From positions 62,001 through 126,000 of IMG/VR virus record IMGVR_UViG_3300029258_002750: DNA of 64,000 nt. One strand, written 5' to 3'. The DNA comes from a virus. The notes under the pieces are model-generated. The model had not been told where the DNA came from. It saw nothing but the letters and a program-made list of their open reading frames with translations, and ran no database searches. The position numbers and the translations under genes are program-made. Positions 49,140-56,767 of this stretch are shown in pieces (the first letter of the stretch is position 1; each line of letters begins with the position of its first letter).

Positions 49140-49452
49140 TGGTCCCCCCGTACCGCCGACCGGGCGGCGGCCTCACGATGGCAGCCAGCTGATCGATCAC
49201 CCCCGGCTTCCGAATCAGGTGAGGCTTCTTCGAGATCAGCTCCAGGTCGCCATCGTACTGGACGATCACGGCAAGGACGTCGCCTTTCTTGCCTGTGTCG
49301 TCTCGGATCCGACCGCCGCGCGAGCACGGACTCTCGACGTCTCTGGTCCGCCGGATCACGTGTGTGATCGTGGCAACTCTCCAAGGGGCGCCACGCTTGT
49401 CCTCGGTCTTCGCCTCGCACCGCGCGTGAGGTTTCATCCACTTGAGCTTCAT
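49120..49452 (-). CDS. Small basic protein with DRLG box
   Basis: 110 residues. Basic strands (APWRVATITHVIRRTRD, DVLAVIVQYDGDLELISKK); PGVIDQLAAIVRPPPG near residue 83, then a Gly/Arg tail lying over the next gene. Function unknown. Confidence 0.6.
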   Translation of the reverse strand: MKLKWMKPHARCEAKTEDKRGAPWRVATITHVIRRTRDVESPCSRGGRIRDDTGKKGDVLAVIVQYDGDLELISKKPHLIRKPGVIDQLAAIVRPPPGRRYGGTSASGAR

Positions 49453-49829
49453 CGAGCCAGCTTGCTGGTGGCCGGTTGGACTACGATCGAGCCACGCTTG
49501 GTTTTACCCAGCTTCACCAGCCCGGCCTCTGCCATGACCTCGACGTACACCGTGGTGACGGCGATGGTGGTGTTGAACATCCGCTCCCGGTTGATCCGCT
49601 GGACGGTGCGCGGGCCGACCTCGTCCAGGTAGCTCAACAGATCATCGACGACAGTCCCATCCAGGCGCACGCCCTTTGCGCCGACCTTCTTGACCCGCTT
49701 GATCTCGTTCTCGCGGGCGGCCAGCTCGGCAACGATTCCCGCGACGTAGGAGTGATGCTCCACGTGCTCCGGGCAGTACGGCTTGTTCTCCCGGGTCGTC
49801 TCCTCGCAGCCCGGAAACTCGCAGATCAT
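49449..49829 (-). CDS. Zinc-finger winged-helix-like protein, leaderless
   Basis: 126 residues. MICEFPGCEETTRENKPYCPEH is a zinc finger; GPRTVQRINRERMFNTTIAVTTVYVEVMAEAGLVKLGKTK looks like a winged helix. ATG 49829 is six bases after TAAAAC. Likely DNA-binding regulator. Confidence 0.6.
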   Translation of the reverse strand: MICEFPGCEETTRENKPYCPEHVEHHSYVAGIVAELAARENEIKRVKKVGAKGVRLDGTVVDDLLSYLDEVGPRTVQRINRERMFNTTIAVTTVYVEVMAEAGLVKLGKTKRGSIVVQPATSKLAR

Positions 49830-49835
49830 GTTTCC

Positions 49836-49841
49836 GTTTTA
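49836..49841 (-). promoter_or_regulatory. Leaderless promoter TAAAAC fused to stop codon
   Basis: CGGGTAAAACGGAAACATG: TAA ends gene 49839-50141; ATG 49829 after six bases. Confidence 0.5.
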
Positions 49842-50141
49842 CCCGGTTGAACCGACTCGCGTCCCGGTGCTTCTGGCGATGTCGGCGAGCCGATCGACGG
49901 CCGATCTTTCCCGAACGGTCACATCGTAGGCGGGCAAGGTGCGATTGTCCCAGTCGACCGTCCACTTGTAGGCCGCTGGGTCCAGTTGCGCGTGGTCGCG
50001 GCAGTAGCGATCGACGGCCGCCTCGATCTGCTCACGCTCCTCGCGGCTGCCGTGTCTGGCGATGTAGTTATCGACCGCGATGCCCCGCGCGATCTGCAAG
50101 CAGTTCTGGCGGATCTCTTCGAGCGTCCAGGGGCTACTCAC
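49839..50141 (-). CDS. Small protein with DRLG box
   Basis: 100 residues. Helical N-terminus (EEIRQNCLQIARGIAVDNY), Trp/Tyr-rich middle, and RSAVDRLADIARSTGTR at the end, the closest match to the box consensus. Function unknown. Confidence 0.65.
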   Translation of the reverse strand: MSSPWTLEEIRQNCLQIARGIAVDNYIARHGSREEREQIEAAVDRYCRDHAQLDPAAYKWTVDWDNRTLPAYDVTVRERSAVDRLADIARSTGTRVGSTG

Positions 50142-50514
50142 GTGGTGCTCCGCACGGCGGGTGGCAGAGCGGGAAGCACTGGCAGCGGCGGCGGAATCTC
50201 TTGCGGCCGACCTCGGCGAGCCGGTCGACGACCGATAGCTCGGAGAACTCGGTCACGACCTTGAGCTTCCTTCGCAGTGAACGCTTGGTGATGTCTCGCC
50301 GCTTGCGGCCAAACACCCCCGGCTTCCCGACCGCCTCGAGCACCTCTTTCAGGTCTTCTACCTGTTCGGCCGAGAGTTTCCGCAGGTTGATGGTCATGGG
50401 GATGTAGAGGCTGGCGTACACGAGAGCGGCCAGCTCTGTCTTCCCCAGCTCCTTCGCACGGTGCCAGACGACCCACGTCTGCCGCTCGGTCAGTCGGATC
50501 GACCACTTAGCCAT
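50134..50514 (-). CDS. DRLG-box protein with Cys-rich tail
   Basis: 126 residues. Starts KWSIRLTERQTWVVWHRAK; helical; LSVVDRLAEVGRKRF then CQCFPLCHPPC, which may bind zinc. Function unknown. Confidence 0.6.
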   Translation of the reverse strand: MAKWSIRLTERQTWVVWHRAKELGKTELAALVYASLYIPMTINLRKLSAEQVEDLKEVLEAVGKPGVFGRKRRDITKRSLRRKLKVVTEFSELSVVDRLAEVGRKRFRRRCQCFPLCHPPCGAPRE

Positions 50515-50803
50515 CGGCCAGGTCCGCCAGCTGATCCACAGCCGACCGTTCCGCGAAGCTGAGGCTGATCCTGTTCCGGTCCGGTAGGACCGTGCAGTGG
50601 ACCTCGTAGCGCCTGCGGATTTTCGGCAGCATCATCTCGATCGCCTGCTCGACCGCCTCGTGCACCTTGTCGATCAACTCGTGGCTGATGTTCTCGAACA
50701 TGAACGCGCGGAGGGTCGTCTCGACGGCCGAGAAGATCTCCTCGGGAGGGTAGGGCATCTCGGGACCGGCGTTCGTCAGATGGATGTTGATCCAGTCACT
50801 CAC
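50507..50803 (-). CDS. Small protein with DRLG box
   Basis: 98 residues from GTG 50803. Helical middle (HELIDKVHEAVEQAIEMML) and strands (YEVHCTVLPDRNRISLSF); ends ERSAVDQLADLADG. Overlaps the upstream gene by 8 nt. Function unknown. Confidence 0.65.
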   Translation of the reverse strand: MSDWINIHLTNAGPEMPYPPEEIFSAVETTLRAFMFENISHELIDKVHEAVEQAIEMMLPKIRRRYEVHCTVLPDRNRISLSFAERSAVDQLADLADG

Positions 50804-51155
50804 TGGCCGTCTTCCCCACCAGTGCGAGCAGGTCCACGATGTTGATCGCCTGCACATCCACATCGCTGGCTGTCGTGAGGATCGGCGGATTCTTGACGCC
50901 CATCGCCATGAAGAACTGCATCAGCTCCTCGCCGATCGCGTTGACAGTGTCCGGCTCGTAGCGGTCCGGGTCGAACTGGACCCACAGGACCATGCCCGGC
51001 TTCCACTCGATCGTGGTGAGTTGCCGCACCGGCTCCCGGAGCATCGCATTCCGCTCGGCCTGCTCCAGGTGCCGCATCCAACGGCGGTTCCACAGGAAGA
51101 CGATGAGCATCATCACGCCCGTGCAGCCGATCACCACATACGTACAGATGGTCAT
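50796..51155 (-). CDS. Membrane protein with DRLG-like box
   Basis: 119 residues. One N-terminal membrane segment (YVVIGCTGVMMLIVFLW) followed by a soluble domain; ends INIVDLLALVGKTASE. So the box also occurs in membrane proteins, on the soluble side. Confidence 0.6.
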   Translation of the reverse strand: MTICTYVVIGCTGVMMLIVFLWNRRWMRHLEQAERNAMLREPVRQLTTIEWKPGMVLWVQFDPDRYEPDTVNAIGEELMQFFMAMGVKNPPILTTASDVDVQAINIVDLLALVGKTASE

Positions 51156-51577
51156 CGGGCTACGACCAGGTACCTTACCAGGTCGCCCAGCCTGTCGATC
51201 GCTGACAGCTTCTTCAGCCGGTCGATGTGCACATCTTCGAGCTGTCGGCCGTCGTCCATCTCGACCAGCCATTTCTCGAGGTTGGGCTCGTCCGAACCGC
51301 GCCTGAGCAGCGGGTGTGAGACGAGCGTTCCCCGCTCGCAGTCGAGGAGCACCCGGTCTCCGGCCGACCAGCCGTGGGCCGACTCGCGGCGGCGGCGCAC
51401 GTAGCGGAGCCACTTCCACGTCGGCCAGACGCCGAACACGGCCGCAGCAAAGCCCATCGCCCAGAACTCCCAGTTGCTCCACCAGTGGCCGAGTAGCCAC
51501 TTCTCGAGGGTCGATAGGGCGAAGATGATCAACATGCTCAGGTCGATGATGAGCGCGATTCGGGTCCAGAATCCCAT
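51152..51577 (-). CDS. Two-segment membrane protein with DRLG box, leaderless
   Basis: 141 residues. Hydrophobic segments near 5-25 (IALIIDLSMLIIFALS) and 38-55 (FWAMGFAAAVFGVW); then SH3-like strands (GDRVLLDCERGTLVSH) and LSAIDRLGDLVRYLVV at the end. ATG 51577 is six bases after TAGAAC. Confidence 0.65.
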   Translation of the reverse strand: MGFWTRIALIIDLSMLIIFALSTLEKWLLGHWWSNWEFWAMGFAAAVFGVWPTWKWLRYVRRRRESAHGWSAGDRVLLDCERGTLVSHPLLRRGSDEPNLEKWLVEMDDGRQLEDVHIDRLKKLSAIDRLGDLVRYLVVAR

Positions 51578-51583
51578 GCTTAC

Positions 51584-51589
51584 GTTCTA
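51584..51589 (-). promoter_or_regulatory. Leaderless promoter TAGAAC fused to stop codon
   Basis: CGGGTAGAACGTAAGCATG: TAG ends gene 51587-51943; six bases to ATG 51577. Confidence 0.6.
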
Positions 51590-51943
51590 CCCGGCCAGCT
51601 CGCCCAGTCGCTCGACCGCGCTCGTGTTGTTGTAGTCGTGGACCGCCTCTGCGAGCAGGTTGAAGTCCCAGCCCGGCGACCAGCGGTGCAACCACCGGAA
51701 GAACGCGGCGATCTCGATCAGCTCTTTGGGCGAGAAGACCCAGACCCGGCTCATGTTGATCGCGTGACCGCCGCGCAGGTCTTCGAGTAGCCTCTCGACA
51801 CCGGGCACGACGACCTCGGGTGGCGTGTAGTAGTGCTCCTCCCGGAGGATCACACTCCGCTGGGCATCGGTAAGCGCCAGCATGTGCGGCGCCAGCAGCT
51901 CGCGCGCCTGCTCTTCGGTCATGTCAGCTGGGTCGAGCGGCAT
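51587..51943 (-). CDS. Small protein with DRLG box
   Basis: 118 residues. Helical (TEEQARELLAPHMLALTDAQ; ELIEIAAFFRWLHRW); ends TSAVERLGELAG, with nothing after the box. Function unknown. Confidence 0.65.
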   Translation of the reverse strand: MPLDPADMTEEQARELLAPHMLALTDAQRSVILREEHYYTPPEVVVPGVERLLEDLRGGHAINMSRVWVFSPKELIEIAAFFRWLHRWSPGWDFNLLAEAVHDYNNTSAVERLGELAG

Positions 51944-52262
51944 CGTATAGCTCCCCCAGCCGAACCACGGCCGACCTCGGTCGGATCCAGTGGGCCGAGA
52001 GCATCTGCGGATCGTGCGGCGGCCGGTCCTCGCCCTCCTCCAGCACGTAATCCAGGTAGTAGAAGATGGTCTGGCCGTAGGCCCCATAGCGCGCGACGTG
52101 TGTGACCCGGCAGAGGTAGCGCAGGGACGGATCGTCCTTGCGCGGGTGCAGCCAGACTGGATCGCCCTCCGCGAACTCTGGCTCGGGGACCTCGAACGTG
52201 GGCGGGCTGAACGTCATCCCGGCGTGCTTCTCGGGATTGCAGCGGTTGCAGTTACAGATCAC
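51924..52262 (-). CDS. Cys-start small protein with DRLG box
   Basis: 112 residues. MICNCNRCNPEKH may bind metal; EGDPVWLHPRKDD strands; ends IRPRSAVVRLGELYDAA. Overlaps the next gene by 20 nt. Function unknown. Confidence 0.6.
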   Translation of the reverse strand: MICNCNRCNPEKHAGMTFSPPTFEVPEPEFAEGDPVWLHPRKDDPSLRYLCRVTHVARYGAYGQTIFYYLDYVLEEGEDRPPHDPQMLSAHWIRPRSAVVRLGELYDAARPS

Positions 52263-52518
52263 GCTCGGCTATCTCCCCCAGACGTTCTACCGCGCTCCTC
52301 TCCTCGTAGAGCTTCCATCTCGCCTTGTGCAGTCCGCCGATGTGGTCGTGGCCTGGTCCGTGTTCCGTGGCCTTGACCCGTCCGGTACGCGAGTCCCACA
52401 CCTGGTTCCACGGGATGATCTTCTGGCAGGGTTGACCGGGCTCGGCCATGCAGCGCGGGCAGCGGTGCTGCTTCGCGCGCTCGTGCCTGAGCCTGCGCAG
52501 CTCATTCGCGTCCGGCAC
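52252..52518 (-). CDS. Zinc-ribbon protein with DRLG box
   Basis: 88 residues from GTG 52518. HRCPRCMAEPGQPCQ zinc motif, His-rich middle (HGPGHDHIGGLH), ends ERSAVERLGEIAERDL. Function unknown. Confidence 0.65.
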   Translation of the reverse strand: MPDANELRRLRHERAKQHRCPRCMAEPGQPCQKIIPWNQVWDSRTGRVKATEHGPGHDHIGGLHKARWKLYEERSAVERLGEIAERDL

Positions 52519-52849
52519 GCTCGGACAATCTTCCCAGGGTGCTGATGATCTCGACCTCACGCAGATCGCACTCGGCTACCTGGATTCGCACGCCGTTGAT
52601 CTCAGTTCCGTACCAGAACCGGAACCGATCGGTGAAGGCAAACCAGACGTCGTCGATCTTGGTGACGAGCACCTTGTTCGCTCCCTTGTGCTCCGCGTAG
52701 TCGCCGATCTTGAAGCGGCTCTTCGGCGCCTCGTGGCCAGGCAGGCACGTGCACGTGTCGCGACCGTTGTGGATGAGCCGTTGTCGGCCCAGGTAGCAGA
52801 TCTCTCCCGGACAGTCTTCGCAGAGGAACAGGACGAACTCGTCAGCCAT
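52502..52849 (-). CDS. Cys-rich protein with DRLG-like end
   Basis: 115 residues. LCEDCPGEICYLG and DTCTCLPGHEA in the first half; SH3-like FKIGDYAEHKGANKVLVTKI; ends VEIISTLGRLSERAGRE. Function unknown. Confidence 0.55.
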   Translation of the reverse strand: MADEFVLFLCEDCPGEICYLGRQRLIHNGRDTCTCLPGHEAPKSRFKIGDYAEHKGANKVLVTKIDDVWFAFTDRFRFWYGTEINGVRIQVAECDLREVEIISTLGRLSERAGRE

Positions 52850-53093
52850 CGAGCCGCTCCCGGCCGCGCTTCTTCTTGAGCTTCGCCTCCACTCGCTGCG
52901 CCTCGCTGCGCGAGCCCAGGGGTCCGTGCACGCGCGCGAGCTTCCAGGGCCGACCTACTCGTGTCGCCTTCGCGCCCCCCGGCCGGGAACCATTGTGCTC
53001 TTCCAGTCTCCGGTCGACGTTCACGCACGAGCCGACGTACGTCCGCGATGAGTCGGCGCTGACCAAGACATAGACGAACCAGGCTTCACTCAT
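52842..53093 (-). CDS. GIY-YIG endonuclease (YhbQ-like)
   Basis: 83 residues. FVYVLVSADSSRTYVGSCVN gives the GIY-YIG signature in the Y-V-L...TYVG form, followed by DRRLEEHNG, ARVHGPLGSRSEAQRVEAKLK with the conserved Arg and Glu. Small standalone GIY-YIG nucleases of this type may be repair or mobile nucleases. No DRLG box. Confidence 0.8.
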   Translation of the reverse strand: MSEAWFVYVLVSADSSRTYVGSCVNVDRRLEEHNGSRPGGAKATRVGRPWKLARVHGPLGSRSEAQRVEAKLKKKRGRERLDG

Positions 53094-53316
53094 CGGCCAG
53101 TTCCGCGAGCATGTCCACGGCGCTTGGCGCGCAACGGTCGCAGCACCAAGAATTGCGCAGGATCCATCCTCGCCGCCGCGCGGCGTCGAGCAGTCGGGCT
53201 ACCGCATCATGGAACGCGCCTTCTTCCTCCGGGTAGTCGTAGAACTCCGATAGGCCGAGCCGCGCCAAGCACTTACGGCACTCGATCATTGGCTGGACCT
53301 GGTGACTGCTACTCAC
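53086..53316 (-). CDS. Zinc-ribbon protein with DRLG box
   Basis: 76 residues from GTG 53316. ECRKCLARLGLSEFY and WCCDRCAPS form a split zinc ribbon; ends PSAVDMLAELADE immediately behind the second Cys pair. Function unknown. Confidence 0.6.
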   Translation of the reverse strand: MSSSHQVQPMIECRKCLARLGLSEFYDYPEEEGAFHDAVARLLDAARRRGWILRNSWCCDRCAPSAVDMLAELADE

Positions 53317-53596
53317 GAACCAGATCCCCCAGTTGATCGACAGCGGGCGCGGGCCGGATGTAGTTGAAGTTGCCTGGTGCGTAGCCGACCTTGTGGTGCT
53401 TCTCTCCCGTCTCGACGATGCGGAAGTCGAACTTGCTGCCGTTGATTCGGAGGATGATGGCCTTGTGCCACGTGTCGCTGAAGTCTCGCTTCGCTCGGTC
53501 CCACAACCGGACCTCGATGCTGTCGCCCGGCCGGTAGAAGACGCCCTTGTTCTTCTTCCGCGCTTGCGCGTGCCGCCACTTCTTCCGCTTACCCAT
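53309..53596 (-). CDS. Small SH3-like protein with DRLG box
   Basis: 95 residues. Basic start (GKRKKWRHAQARKKNKG), strands (GDSIEVRLWDRAKRDF, HKAIILRINGSKFDFRIV), ends RPAPAVDQLGDLVRE. Function unknown. Confidence 0.65.
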   Translation of the reverse strand: MGKRKKWRHAQARKKNKGVFYRPGDSIEVRLWDRAKRDFSDTWHKAIILRINGSKFDFRIVETGEKHHKVGYAPGNFNYIRPAPAVDQLGDLVRE

Positions 53597-53828
53597 ACGT
53601 CAGCTCCCCGAGCCGCGTGATCGCGTCGTCGCAGGGACGAAGGGACGTCACGTGGTAGGAGCGCGATCGACCGTGGCGGCGCGGCTGGTTCGGGTAGATC
53701 CACCGGACGAAGACGCGTTGAGGGTCCTTGCGCTCGTAGCGTTGGACGACCCCGTGTTGGTGACGGTGCCGCATCGCGACCGTGTTGATGATCACGCGCT
53801 CGCCGACCTCCGGCCTCCACCTATCCAC
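53589..53828 (-). CDS. Small SH3-like protein with DRLG box
   Basis: 79 residues. VGERVIINTVAMRHRHQHGVV strands; ends PCDDAITRLGELTYG. Same plan as its neighbour, so a likely paralogue. Function unknown. Confidence 0.65.
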   Translation of the reverse strand: MDRWRPEVGERVIINTVAMRHRHQHGVVQRYERKDPQRVFVRWIYPNQPRRHGRSRSYHVTSLRPCDDAITRLGELTYG

Positions 53829-54060
53829 TGAGGAACTCCATCAGGATTGCGGCCAGCACGACGCCTGCCACGACGCCCCACAGGAACGCTTTCGTTCGCC
53901 CGCGCGCGTACCCCGCGTTGTAGGCGGCCGGGTGCTTCGCCTGAAGGTGCCAGTGCACCTGGTCGATAGCCTGGGTCGGCCAGAACAGGAAGCAGCCGCG
54001 CGGCTTGAACTCGGGCAGGTCTTCGATCTCCTTCTTGTAGTCTTCCTGTGGATCGTTCAC
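53821..54060 (-). CDS. Small C-terminal membrane protein
   Basis: 79 residues. Soluble acidic first half with WPTQAIDQVHWHLQAKHP, a distant box-like segment, then one membrane helix (FLWGVVAGVVLAAILMEFL). Function unknown. Confidence 0.55.
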   Translation of the reverse strand: MNDPQEDYKKEIEDLPEFKPRGCFLFWPTQAIDQVHWHLQAKHPAAYNAGYARGRTKAFLWGVVAGVVLAAILMEFLSG

Positions 54061-54380
54061 AGGAGATCCTCTGCGAGCGAGCCGAGCGCGTCGATGGCTT
54101 TGCCGTCTTCGATGAGTTTGTCGCGATAGCGCAGCTTCGCCTGTATCTCGCTGATCATCCGCGTGAAGCGCGCCGCCGAGGCCGCCGAGAGCCCACACAG
54201 ATTGAGACAGATGTGCGTGTCGCTGTCCTCCGGCAGCGAGAGTTGGGCGTTGCACTCGGGGCAGCGCCACCGGGAGAGCGCGCCGTCGAGAAGCAGCACG
54301 TCGCTCATCTCGTCGTCCCAGCGCGCGGGCTTCATGTTGACGTGGGGGACGCCTCCGATCGTGCAGTAGCCGATGATCAT
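54057..54380 (-). CDS. Zinc-ribbon protein with DRLG box
   Basis: 107 residues. WRCPECNAQLSLPEDSDTHIC-LNLC zinc ribbon, then a helical stretch and GKAIDALGSLAEDLL at the end. Function unknown. Confidence 0.65.
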   Translation of the reverse strand: MIIGYCTIGGVPHVNMKPARWDDEMSDVLLLDGALSRWRCPECNAQLSLPEDSDTHICLNLCGLSAASAARFTRMISEIQAKLRYRDKLIEDGKAIDALGSLAEDLL

Positions 54381-54634
54381 CGGTCGGTCTCCCATCCCAT
54401 CAGCGGCTCCCACTCTTGGGTCCGGTAGTCCACGAGCCATTTGCAGCCGTAGCAGATGATGAAGAAGCTGCCGACGCGATCCGTTTCGCCCTCGTGCTTG
54501 CACTCCCGGAAGCGCGCGAGACTCTCCTCGAACTTCCCGAGGTTCGCCAGCGTGTCGATCGCGCTGCTCTTCGTGTTCTTCGCCCTGGCGCGCCAGTAGT
54601 CCTCGCCGCTCTTGATCGTGTCGTGTTCAGCCAT
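54377..54634 (-). CDS. DRLG-box protein with box near the N-terminus
   Basis: 85 residues. KSSAIDTLANLGKFEE begins at about residue 23, so the box is not tied to the C-terminus. It is followed by ECKHEGETD and FFIICYGCKW, a likely metal site. Function unknown. Confidence 0.6.
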   Translation of the reverse strand: MAEHDTIKSGEDYWRARAKNTKSSAIDTLANLGKFEESLARFRECKHEGETDRVGSFFIICYGCKWLVDYRTQEWEPLMGWETDR

Positions 54635-55007
54635 CGCTCTCGTCCTCTTCCGCGTCCTCGAGCACGCGCGCGATGTCGCCCAGGAGCGTGATCGTGTCCA
54701 TCTTCATGAGGAACTGCGGGCCGAGCATCGTGGTCTTCCCGCGCTGTGGGCCGGTCGTCCAGCGAACGTGGACCGACCAGCAGCCGCCGTACTTGGAGCA
54801 CGACTCGACGCGGGCCGTGAACCGGCCCGCCTCACCGCCGTCGCCGTCGCCCATCGCGACGCGGAAGGTCTGGCCCTTCTTGAACGGTGGATTGTCGCCG
54901 TAGATGAGCGCGCGCCGAGCTGCCTCGTCGTCGCGAGCTTTCTCAACCTCGCGCTTCATCCGCTTCAGCACGGCGTCCGGGTCGTCGCTGGAGCTGTGCC
55001 TATACAC
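54627..55007 (-). CDS. SH3-like protein with DRLG-like box
   Basis: 126 residues from GTG 55007. Charged helix first (KRMKREVEKARDDEAARRAL), then QTFRVAMGDGDGG and WSVHVRWTTGPQRGK strands; ends MDTITLLGDIARVLED plus acid tail. Function unknown. Confidence 0.6.
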   Translation of the reverse strand: MYRHSSSDDPDAVLKRMKREVEKARDDEAARRALIYGDNPPFKKGQTFRVAMGDGDGGEAGRFTARVESCSKYGGCWSVHVRWTTGPQRGKTTMLGPQFLMKMDTITLLGDIARVLEDAEEDESDG

Positions 55008-55272
55008 AGATCCCCTCCGCATCGAAGAACTCGTTGTGCGCGCCCAGCCAGCTGAGGTGGTTGGTCGTGGTCGCGAAGCCCATGCACCAGCCGTTCGGCG
55101 GAACGGACGGGTGCCTGGCATCGCCTGTGTGCTTGCCGTGCTCGTAGGTCAGGCGGCGGCACTTCCCCCAGTTGGAGCACGAGCCGGGGATGAAGCTGAT
55201 GCAGGTCCGACAGGTCGGCAGCACGCGGAACTTGGCGTCTCGCAGAGCTTGGAGCTTGTTCGGATCAGGCAT
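55000..55272 (-). CDS. Cys-rich hypothetical protein
   Basis: 90 residues. LPTCRTCISFIPGSCSNWGKCRRL and NGWCMGF give five Cys that likely bind metal. No box. Function unknown. Confidence 0.6.
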   Translation of the reverse strand: MPDPNKLQALRDAKFRVLPTCRTCISFIPGSCSNWGKCRRLTYEHGKHTGDARHPSVPPNGWCMGFATTTNHLSWLGAHNEFFDAEGICV

Positions 55273-55432
55273 CGTCGTCTTCCAGCAGCGTCACGTCGTC
55301 AGCCCAGAACCAGCCGATGTCGCCCTCGTCCTCGGAGAACCTGACGAGGTACATCTTGTCGGTCGAGTTGTAGTCAACGACGTCGCCGACGACGGCAACG
55401 CCGTCCATCTCGACGCGCACTCGCCCTCTCAT
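55265..55432 (-). CDS. 55-residue Tudor/SH3-like protein
   Basis: MRGRVRVEMDGVAVVGDVVD, then KMYLVRFSEDEGDIGWFWADDV: a compact beta fold of Tudor/SH3 type. Starts inside the 3' end of the upstream gene and ends in the next start, which fills a gap. Not long enough for standard calling. Confidence 0.5.
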   Translation of the reverse strand: MRGRVRVEMDGVAVVGDVVDYNSTDKMYLVRFSEDEGDIGWFWADDVTLLEDDDA

Positions 55433-55715
55433 GGGTCACCAGTCCTGCTAGCTGCTCGATCGCACCGGCCAGCTCGACGTTGCAGATGCCCTTGTCGATC
55501 TTCTGCCTGCCGACGCGCACGCGGCAGAAGTACCATGGCTCCTCCCCTACCAGGAAGAACTCGAAGATCCGACCGCGCAGTCGGCTTCCGCCCAGCGTCT
55601 CGAACTCGACCAGGGACCCGATGCTGAGGCCCCGGCTCTCCTTGATCAGCGCGACCTCGGAAGAGTCGGCGGAGAGCTTGATGCGGCGGGGTTGCTTCAT
55701 GCTCCCGTTCTTCAT
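55374..55715 (-). CDS. SH3-like protein with DRLG-like box, leaderless
   Basis: 113 residues. GSLVEFETLGGSRLRGRIFEF strands; VELAGAIEQLAGLVTHE near residue 85, then an Arg-rich stretch over the next gene, so the functional protein may end near 95. ATG 55715 is six bases after TAGAAC; a second ATG with a similar upstream CGGGAGC lies at 55700. Confidence 0.6.
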   Translation of the reverse strand: MKNGSMKQPRRIKLSADSSEVALIKESRGLSIGSLVEFETLGGSRLRGRIFEFFLVGEEPWYFCRVRVGRQKIDKGICNVELAGAIEQLAGLVTHERASARRDGRRCRRRRRR

Positions 55716-55721
55716 GCTCCC

Positions 55722-55727
55722 GTTCTA
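55722..55727 (-). promoter_or_regulatory. Leaderless promoter TAGAAC fused to stop codon
   Basis: CGGGTAGAACGGGAGCATG: TAG ends gene 55725-55952; six bases to ATG 55715. Confidence 0.6.
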
Positions 55728-55952
55728 CCCGGGATCGGCGACGATCTCTCCGAGCAGTTCCACGGCCGAGAGCGGCTCGATCTCGAACTGCGTGACCCAG
55801 AACCGGACCGCCTCGCCGTCGAGAACGACGTCGGAACGGATGTAGTAGGCCGGGCTGCTCCCGTCGCTCCATCGGTGAGGGTCGATGGCCTCGATGGTCC
55901 CTCGCCTCGGCCCGTCCTCAATGTGGTAGATCACCCGGTCGCCGATCCTCAC
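55725..55952 (-). CDS. Small SH3-like protein with DRLG box
   Basis: 75 residues from GTG 55952. IGDRVIYHIEDGPRRGTIEAI strands; ends IEPLSAVELLGEIVADPG. One of the EP-box proteins (acidic-Pro just before the box). Function unknown. Confidence 0.65.
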   Translation of the reverse strand: MRIGDRVIYHIEDGPRRGTIEAIDPHRWSDGSSPAYYIRSDVVLDGEAVRFWVTQFEIEPLSAVELLGEIVADPG

Positions 55953-56194
55953 AGCAGTGCCCCGAGCCGCGTGACCGCGTCGGCCTCGACCCAGTAGTCG
56001 TCCAAACTGACGAACGTCTGGATCTTCAGCCGCAAGTCCCGCGCGATCCACCACAAGGTCTCGTCGCATATCGCGTCTGGATCTCTCCCGCCGTGGTACT
56101 GGCCGAAGCACTCCTCGACCGTAGCCGGGCGCGTCAGTTGGACGAGTCTGCGGCCGGTTCCCACGAGCAGCAGTCCTGGTTCCGGCTCGATCAC
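55949..56194 (-). CDS. Small protein with DRLG box
   Basis: 81 residues. ATVEECFGQYHGGRDPDAICDE centre; ends EADAVTRLGALL with the box as the very last residues. Function unknown. Confidence 0.6.
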   Translation of the reverse strand: MIEPEPGLLLVGTGRRLVQLTRPATVEECFGQYHGGRDPDAICDETLWWIARDLRLKIQTFVSLDDYWVEADAVTRLGALL

Positions 56195-56412
56195 GCGGCC
56201 ACCAGACTACCCAGCTGATCGACCGCGTCGAGCGCCTCGACCGCGCGCACGTCCACGAACGTGCAGACCTCCATCAGGTCGTCGTCCCAGGCAATGTCGA
56301 GGGAGCGGGGCCGCTTGTCCTTGTCCCACGAGCGGATGCACTTGATCGTTCCTGCGCGCGCGAGACCCCGGGTCGTGCGAACACGGACGCCTGTCGCGAG
56401 CGCGAGCTTCAT
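56191..56412 (-). CDS. Small SH3-like protein with DRLG box
   Basis: 73 residues. TGVRVRTTRGLARAGTIKCI and SLDIAWDDDLMEVCTF strands; ends EALDAVDQLGSLVAA. Function unknown. Confidence 0.65.
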   Translation of the reverse strand: MKLALATGVRVRTTRGLARAGTIKCIRSWDKDKRPRSLDIAWDDDLMEVCTFVDVRAVEALDAVDQLGSLVAA

Positions 56413-56744
56413 CGCTGGCTCGCGATCAGCCGGATCAAACTGTTGGTCAGCCACTCGAATTCGGTCTGGCCGCTCTCCATCCACTGCTTGGCCACGCGGC
56501 GTATCTCGTTGCAGCGCGCCTGGGCCTGCGAGAACTCGCCGGGGTCGGACGCGCGGCCGACGATGTTCGCGGCCTGCTGCTTGTGCGCGGCCACGTGGTG
56601 GCCGATGCACGCGGGAGTGATTTGGACCGAGTCCCAGAAGAGCCCCCACGTGAGCTGATCGACTCCCGGCTCGGTCGGCATGGCCCAGACCTCGGGCGCG
56701 ACCAGGAGCATGGTGAGTCGAATGTCCAGCTCGCGGTTCTTCAT
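56409..56744 (-). CDS. Hypothetical helical protein, leaderless
   Basis: 111 residues from ATG 56744, seven bases after TAGAAC (the in-frame GTG one codon earlier gives only four). Helical (CIGHHVAAHKQQAANIVGRA); EPGVDQLTWGLF near residue 27 is box-like. Function unknown. Confidence 0.55.
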   Translation of the reverse strand: MKNRELDIRLTMLLVAPEVWAMPTEPGVDQLTWGLFWDSVQITPACIGHHVAAHKQQAANIVGRASDPGEFSQAQARCNEIRRVAKQWMESGQTEFEWLTNSLIRLIASQR

Positions 56745-56751
56745 CACTATC

Positions 56752-56757
56752 GTTCTA
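56752..56757 (-). promoter_or_regulatory. Leaderless promoter TAGAAC
   Basis: GGGGTAGAACGATAGTGATG: seven bases to ATG 56744; decides that start over GTG 56747. Confidence 0.55.
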
Positions 56758-56767
56758 CCCCGCCTGG

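Noticed and set aside
49501-49506. TAAAAC on the minus strand before gene 49120-49452
   Set aside because: About 49 nt from the start and inside the coding sequence of the preceding gene.
52284-52289. GGTAGAAC on the minus strand
   Set aside because: Lies inside the codons for AVERLG of the DRLG box of gene 52252-52518, with no start codon at the right distance.
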